Positions 62,112-64,000 of a stretch of DNA of 64,000 bases are shown in pieces. The DNA comes from CAVRQM01 sp963732775. Its GTDB lineage: Bacteria; Pseudomonadota; Alphaproteobacteria; Acetobacterales; Acetobacteraceae. The translations under genes and the position numbers were made by a program. The first letter of the stretch is position 1, and each line of letters begins with the position of its first letter. The notes under the pieces were generated by a model. That model did no database searches and was not told the origin of the DNA. It was given only the letters and a program-made list of their open reading frames with translations. The stretch is taken from NCBI GenBank assembly GCA_963732775.1, contig CAVTAR010000004.1, positions 62,001-126,000 on the forward strand, given 5' to 3'.

Positions 62112-63551
62112 ATGCGATCGTCCCCCGACGCGCGGCCGAACGGCGCAGGCAACGCGACGCCGGAGGACCTGCACGCCGCCGTGCAGCGCCTGTCGCGCGC
62201 CTCGGTGCTGGTGGTGGGCGACGTGATGCTCGACCGCTGGGTGCATGGCGAGGTGCAGCGCATCAGCCCGGAGGCGCCGATCCCGGTGCTGGGCGTGGCG
62301 CGCGAGACCGACGCGCCGGGCGGGGCCGGCAACGTGGTGCGCAACCTGGGCGCGCTGGGGGCGGCGGTCGCGTTCGTCTCGGTGGTGGGCGACGACCAGG
62401 CAGGCTCGGACCTGACCGGGCTGATCGGCGGCCAGCAGGGCGTGGAGCCCTGGCTGCTGGTGCAGGGCGGGCGCACCACGACGCAGAAGACCCGGTTCGT
62501 CGCGCACGGGCAGCAGATTCTCCGCACCGACCGCGAGCACGCCGATCCGGTGCATCCGAAGCTTGCCGAGCGGCTGCTGCGGATCGCCCACGAGGCGATG
62601 GCGGCCACCTCGGTCACCATCCTGTCGGACTACCGCAAGGGCGTGCTGGCCGGCGACGTGGGCCGTGCGCTGGTCGAGAGCGCCAGGAAGATGGGCCGCC
62701 CCGTGGTGGTGGCGATGCGCGGCCCGGATTTCGCGGCCTATGCCGGGGCCGACCTGCTGCTCACCGGCTGGCGCGACCTCGCGCGTGCCGACGGTCTGCC
62801 GGCCGAGACCGACGCCGCCGTGGTGCGCGCCGCCGCGCGGCTGCGCGAGGCGCACGGGATCGGCACGGTGATCGTGGTGCGCAGCGGCTACGACCTCACC
62901 ATGGTAACGGGCGCGGATGGCGGCCCCGGCGTGCATCATTTCCGTAACCGCGCGCCGGAGCTGGTCGACGGCTCGGGCGCCGGCGACTCCGCCGTGGCCG
63001 TGTTGGGGGCGGCGCTCGCCACCGGCATCGACGTGGTGCGCGCGACGGAGCTCGCGAGCCTGGCCTGCTCGGTCGCGGCCGGACGGATGGGCACGGCGCT
63101 GGTCCGCACGCGCGACCTGCTGGCGGCGCTGTCGCCGCGCGCGGCGGCCAAGGTGCTGGACCCGGAGACCGCGGCCGAGCGGGCCGAGCGCTGGCGCCGC
63201 GCCGGCCTGTCCATCGGCTTCGCGCAGGGCGCCTTCGCGCCGCTGGCCGACTGCGAGCGCGCCGCGTTCGAGACCGCGCGCGCCGGCTGCGACCGGCTGG
63301 TGGTCGCCGTGGACGTGGCCGGGCAGGACCCGGCGGCGCACCAGGAGCGGGCCACCTTGGTGGCGGCCCTGCCCAGCGTGGACCTGGTCATCCTGGACGA
63401 CGGCCGGCCGGCCGGGGAGCTGCTGCGGTCGATCCACCCCGACATGCTGCTGGACGCGAGCGAGCCCGCGCGCGGCGGGGCGGCGGGCGAGCTGGTGCGC
63501 GGCTGGGGCGGCAGCGTGATGGTCGCCGAGGCGCCGGCCGTGGGCGGCTGA
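62112..63551 (+). CDS. hldE: HldE-like heptose kinase/ADP-transferase, second domain decayed
   Basis: A 479-residue bifunctional heptose enzyme of LPS-core ADP-heptose synthesis. The N-terminal pfkB-type kinase domain (about 25-330) has DVMLDRWVHGEVQRISPEAP, GGAGNVVRNLGALGA and the catalytic LVDGSGAGDSAVAV. The C-terminal cytidylyltransferase-fold domain normally starts with TNGCFDLLHPGH; here it reads IGFAQGAFAPLADCERAA, so the HxGH nucleotide motif is lost, and the kinase RGPDFAAYAGA replaces the usual KGxDF lysine. Phosphorylation may persist but ADP transfer looks lost. Converges on trpS. Confidence 0.85.
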   Translation: MRSSPDARPNGAGNATPEDLHAAVQRLSRASVLVVGDVMLDRWVHGEVQRISPEAPIPVLGVARETDAPGGAGNVVRNLGALGAAVAFVSVVGDDQAGSDLTGLIGGQQGVEPWLLVQGGRTTTQKTRFVAHGQQILRTDREHADPVHPKLAERLLRIAHEAMAATSVTILSDYRKGVLAGDVGRALVESARKMGRPVVVAMRGPDFAAYAGADLLLTGWRDLARADGLPAETDAAVVRAAARLREAHGIGTVIVVRSGYDLTMVTGADGGPGVHHFRNRAPELVDGSGAGDSAVAVLGAALATGIDVVRATELASLACSVAAGRMGTALVRTRDLLAALSPRAAAKVLDPETAAERAERWRRAGLSIGFAQGAFAPLADCERAAFETARAGCDRLVVAVDVAGQDPAAHQERATLVAALPSVDLVILDDGRPAGELLRSIHPDMLLDASEPARGGAAGELVRGWGGSVMVAEAPAVGG

Positions 63552-63560
63552 GCGCTGGTG

Positions 63561-64000
63561 TCAGGCGGGCAGCAGCCCCACCGCCCGCTCCGCCTCGGCC
63601 ACGATCGGGTCGGCCAGCGCCGCCGCCCGGCGTGCGCCGTCGCGCAGCACCTGCTCGACGTGGCCGGGGTCGGCCAGCAGCCGGCGAGTCTCGGCGGCAA
63701 TCGGGGCGAGCTTGTCCACCAGCAGTGCCGCCAGCGCCTCCTTGAACACGCCGAACCCCTGCCCGCCATGGTCGCGCAGCACCCCGGCCGCGTCGGTGTC
63801 GGCCAGCGCGGCGTAGATCGTCACCAGGTTGCGTGCCTCGGGCCGGCCCTCCAGCCCCGCCGGCTCGGACGGCAGCGGCTCGGGGTCGGTCTTCGCGCGC
63901 CGCACCTTCAGCGCGATCGCATCGGCGTCGTCGGTGAGGTTGATGCGGCTCTGCTCCGAGGGGTCGGACTTGCTCATCTTCTTGGTCCCGTCGCGCAGGC
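63561..64000 (-). CDS. trpS: Tryptophanyl-tRNA synthetase, 3' part (runs off the window)
   Basis: The C-terminal portion of TrpRS, which charges tRNA-Trp. Reading in from the window edge: LRDGTKKMSKSDPSEQSRIN (the KMSKS loop), then DDADAIALKVRRAKTD and ARNLVTIYAAL as in alphaproteobacterial TrpRS, ending in an alanine-rich helix. The gene continues upstream beyond base 64000; an apparent ATG at 63977 is the internal methionine of KMSKS, not a start. Confidence 0.95.
   Translation of the reverse strand, partial: LRDGTKKMSKSDPSEQSRINLTDDADAIALKVRRAKTDPEPLPSEPAGLEGRPEARNLVTIYAALADTDAAGVLRDHGGQGFGVFKEALAALLVDKLAPIAAETRRLLADPGHVEQVLRDGARRAAALADPIVAEAERAVGLLPA

Noticed and set aside
63577..63977. 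Short gene beginning with MSKSDPS
   Set aside because: It is the KMSKS loop of trpS; the frame continues to the window edge with LRDGTKK upstream.

Overview
The window is a continuous stretch of GC-rich chromosome whose gene order, tight overlaps and protein types fit an alphaproteobacterium, most likely Acetobacteraceae/Rhodospirillales. Supporting signs are DUF3576-leuS-lptE-holA, rsmG-parA-parB with an embedded parS site, the block chvI-chvG-hprK-rapZ-EIIA-HPr, DUF3035 after lspA, DUF4170, and a tandem pair of catalytically dead EAL proteins of a type I associate with Rhodospirillales. No rRNA, CRISPR array, insertion sequence or prophage was recognised. The one RNA gene is a tRNA-Arg (anticodon CCG).

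Layout. 1-13 kb: PLP-homeostasis protein and thiE-like gene back to back, a porin with a terminator, DUF3576 lipoprotein, leuS, lptE, holA, then parB/parA/rsmG on the minus strand and divergent modABC (molybdate uptake), which sits where mnmG/mnmE would be expected. 13-18 kb: the nitrogen-type PTS and acid-sensing ChvGI block on the minus strand, with a HugZ-like gene diverging from chvI. 18-30 kb: ileS, lspA, a DUF3035 lipoprotein, a PAS/pseudo-GGDEF protein, a CesT-like protein, a monooxygenase-domain protein, an adhesin fragment, polA (apparently without proofreading residues), a zinc-finger protein and an alpha/beta hydrolase. 30-34 kb: tRNA-Arg, blh and a microbial rhodopsin as one overlapping operon, a DUF892 protein, and a manganese catalase broken by several frameshifts. 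34-39.5 kb: HAF-repeat protein, folA-like, acs, two related exported proteins and a hypothetical.

39.5-53 kb is a catabolic island for glycine betaine. The minus-strand operon soxB-soxD-soxA-soxG-gbcB faces a plus-strand run (Uma2, DUF4170, dgcA, gbcA, amidohydrolase, frameshifted M20 peptidase, deaminase). Together GbcAB, DgcA and SoxBDAG would strip the methyl groups from betaine through dimethylglycine and sarcosine to glycine, passing one-carbon units to folate. 53-64 kb: LysE exporter, trypsin-like protease, SPFH/NfeD pair, a methyltransferase with an unclear 5' end, a truncated third copy of the exported family, a histidine phosphatase, an ABC exporter, two pseudo-EAL proteins, an hldE with a degenerate second domain, and the 3' part of trpS running off the edge.

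Most notable: a rhodopsin with Asp-Thr-Ser at the acceptor/donor positions overlapping its retinal-forming enzyme; a family of long palindromes (three loci), one read as the N-terminus of an enzyme; a family of exported proteins sharing a C-terminal motif; the tandem pseudo-EAL pair; HldE without its nucleotidyl-transfer motif; and a 12-bp tandem repeat that supplies multiple in-frame GTG codons at the gbcB start. Several genes (katalase, M20 peptidase, adhesin) carry frameshifts that may be real decay or sequencing error.
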